Positions 63,646 through 64,000 of a DNA stretch of 64,000 bases are shown here, piece by piece; the first letter of the stretch is position 1; each line of letters starts with the position of its first letter. A program made the translations under genes and the position numbers. This DNA comes from Albimonas marina (lineage in GTDB: Bacteria; Pseudomonadota; Alphaproteobacteria; Rhodobacterales; Rhodobacteraceae), in the NCBI RefSeq assembly GCF_029223255.1, contig NZ_JARHUC010000005.1:248001-312000 (forward strand), given 5' to 3'. Under the pieces are notes generated by a model. That model was not told where the DNA came from. It searched no databases and was given only the letters and a program-made list of their open reading frames with translations.

Positions 63646-64000
63646 ATGACGTTGAGGCTGGAGGGCCGCGTGGCCGTGGTGACCGGGGCCGGCGCGGGGC
63701 TGGGCCGGGCCCACGCGCTGCTGCTGGCGAAGCAGGGCGCGAAGGTGGTGGTCAACGACCTCGGCTCCGCGATGGACGGCTCGGGCGAGAACATGGCCGC
63801 CGCCGACCGCGTGGTGGACGAGATCCGCGACGCCGGCGGCGAGGCGGTGGCCAACTACGACAGCGTGGCGATGAAGGAGGGCGGCGAGGCCATCGTCGAC
63901 GCCGCGCTCCGCGCCTTCGGGCGGATCGACGTGCTGGTGAACAACGCCGGCATCCTGCGCGACAAGTCCTTCGCCAAGGCGAACCTCGACGATTTCCGCG
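63646..64000 (+). CDS. Short-chain dehydrogenase (MFE-2/HSD17B4-like), N-terminal part
   Basis: The first 118 residues of an SDR are visible; the gene runs off the window. The NAD-binding motif is [20 protein letters not shown], followed by [14 protein letters not shown] and [17 protein letters not shown]. This pattern (VVVNDLG with an insertion) is that of 3-hydroxyacyl-CoA dehydrogenases related to peroxisomal multifunctional enzyme 2, which fits a beta-oxidation role with the nearby ligases. GGGAGG lies before the ATG at 63646. Confidence 0.88.
   Translation, partial: MTLRLEGRVAVVTGAGAGLGRAHALLLAKQGAKVVVNDLGSAMDGSGENMAAADRVVDEIRDAGGEAVANYDSVAMKEGGEAIVDAALRAFGRIDVLVNNAGILRDKSFAKANLDDFR

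Overview
The window is 64 kb of very GC-rich (about 70% or more) alphaproteobacterial chromosome. The gene set points to Rhodobacterales: ctrA next to sciP, a VPIPA-type C-terminal sorting signal, Tat-exported OpgG with OpgH, a DUF1127 gene followed by a CUCCUCCC-type hairpin array, heterotetrameric sarcosine oxidase and several TRAP transporters. I saw no rRNA, tRNA, transposase, phage gene or CRISPR array. Coding density is high on both strands. The strong G/C bias at third positions produces very long antisense open frames, which I ignored.

Layout. 0-7.5 kb (+): the 3' end of a quinone-oxidoreductase-type gene, an ImuB-like Y-family polymerase with an unusual repeated N-terminus, then opgG-opgH for periplasmic glucans. 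7.8-14.3 kb (-): a TRAP transporter with two paralogous binding proteins, an intrinsic terminator between dctP and dctQM, and a DctM with a coiled-coil tail. 14.6-18.2 kb: glycosyltransferase, acyl-CoA ligase and PaaI-type thioesterase. 18.2-25.3 kb: CYTH/CHAD protein, ligA, ctrA, sciP, mnmA and an NDUFS4-like complex I subunit. 25.3-27.1 kb holds no convincing protein gene, but carries an orphan (+) terminator, a heptamer repeat and a strongly structured (-) RNA candidate just upstream of uvrB. 27.1-32.8 kb: uvrB, a VPIPA-CTERM protein, a 166-bp near-perfect palindrome, and a UspA-SulP pair.

33.2-34.7 kb is the most distinctive part. Downstream of a 51-residue DUF1127 gene (CcaF1-like), the minus strand carries three 168-170 bp tandem repeats of four hairpins. 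That gives twelve copies of a UCCUCCC loop motif, the last one forming the loop of a perfect intrinsic terminator. It looks like an expanded member of the CcsR/'cuckoo' anti-Shine-Dalgarno-type sRNA family. A lower-GC SUKH/SMI1-like gene lies beyond it.

35.2-41.5 kb (-): sarcosine oxidase soxB...soxD-soxA-soxG, with soxB separated from soxDAG by small ORFs. 41.8-44.9 kb: ccmI-ruvX-DUF1289, translationally coupled, and convergent dusA. 45.2-53.0 kb: a putative organic-acid module (APH-like kinase, DUF6285-like protein, CrtC/AttH-like protein, acyl-CoA ligase, TetR) facing a TRAP dctPQM operon. Near-identical dyads stand before both operons. 53.2-64 kb: a livFGHMK transporter with an acyl-CoA ligase gene embedded by stop/start overlaps and a ferredoxin-reductase-like flavoprotein at its end, then a divergent TetR, a CrtI-type flavoprotein and the start of a short-chain dehydrogenase. 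Related operator candidates lie on both sides of that TetR gene. Together the last 19 kb reads as uptake plus CoA-activation machinery for carboxylic acids whose identity the sequence does not reveal.
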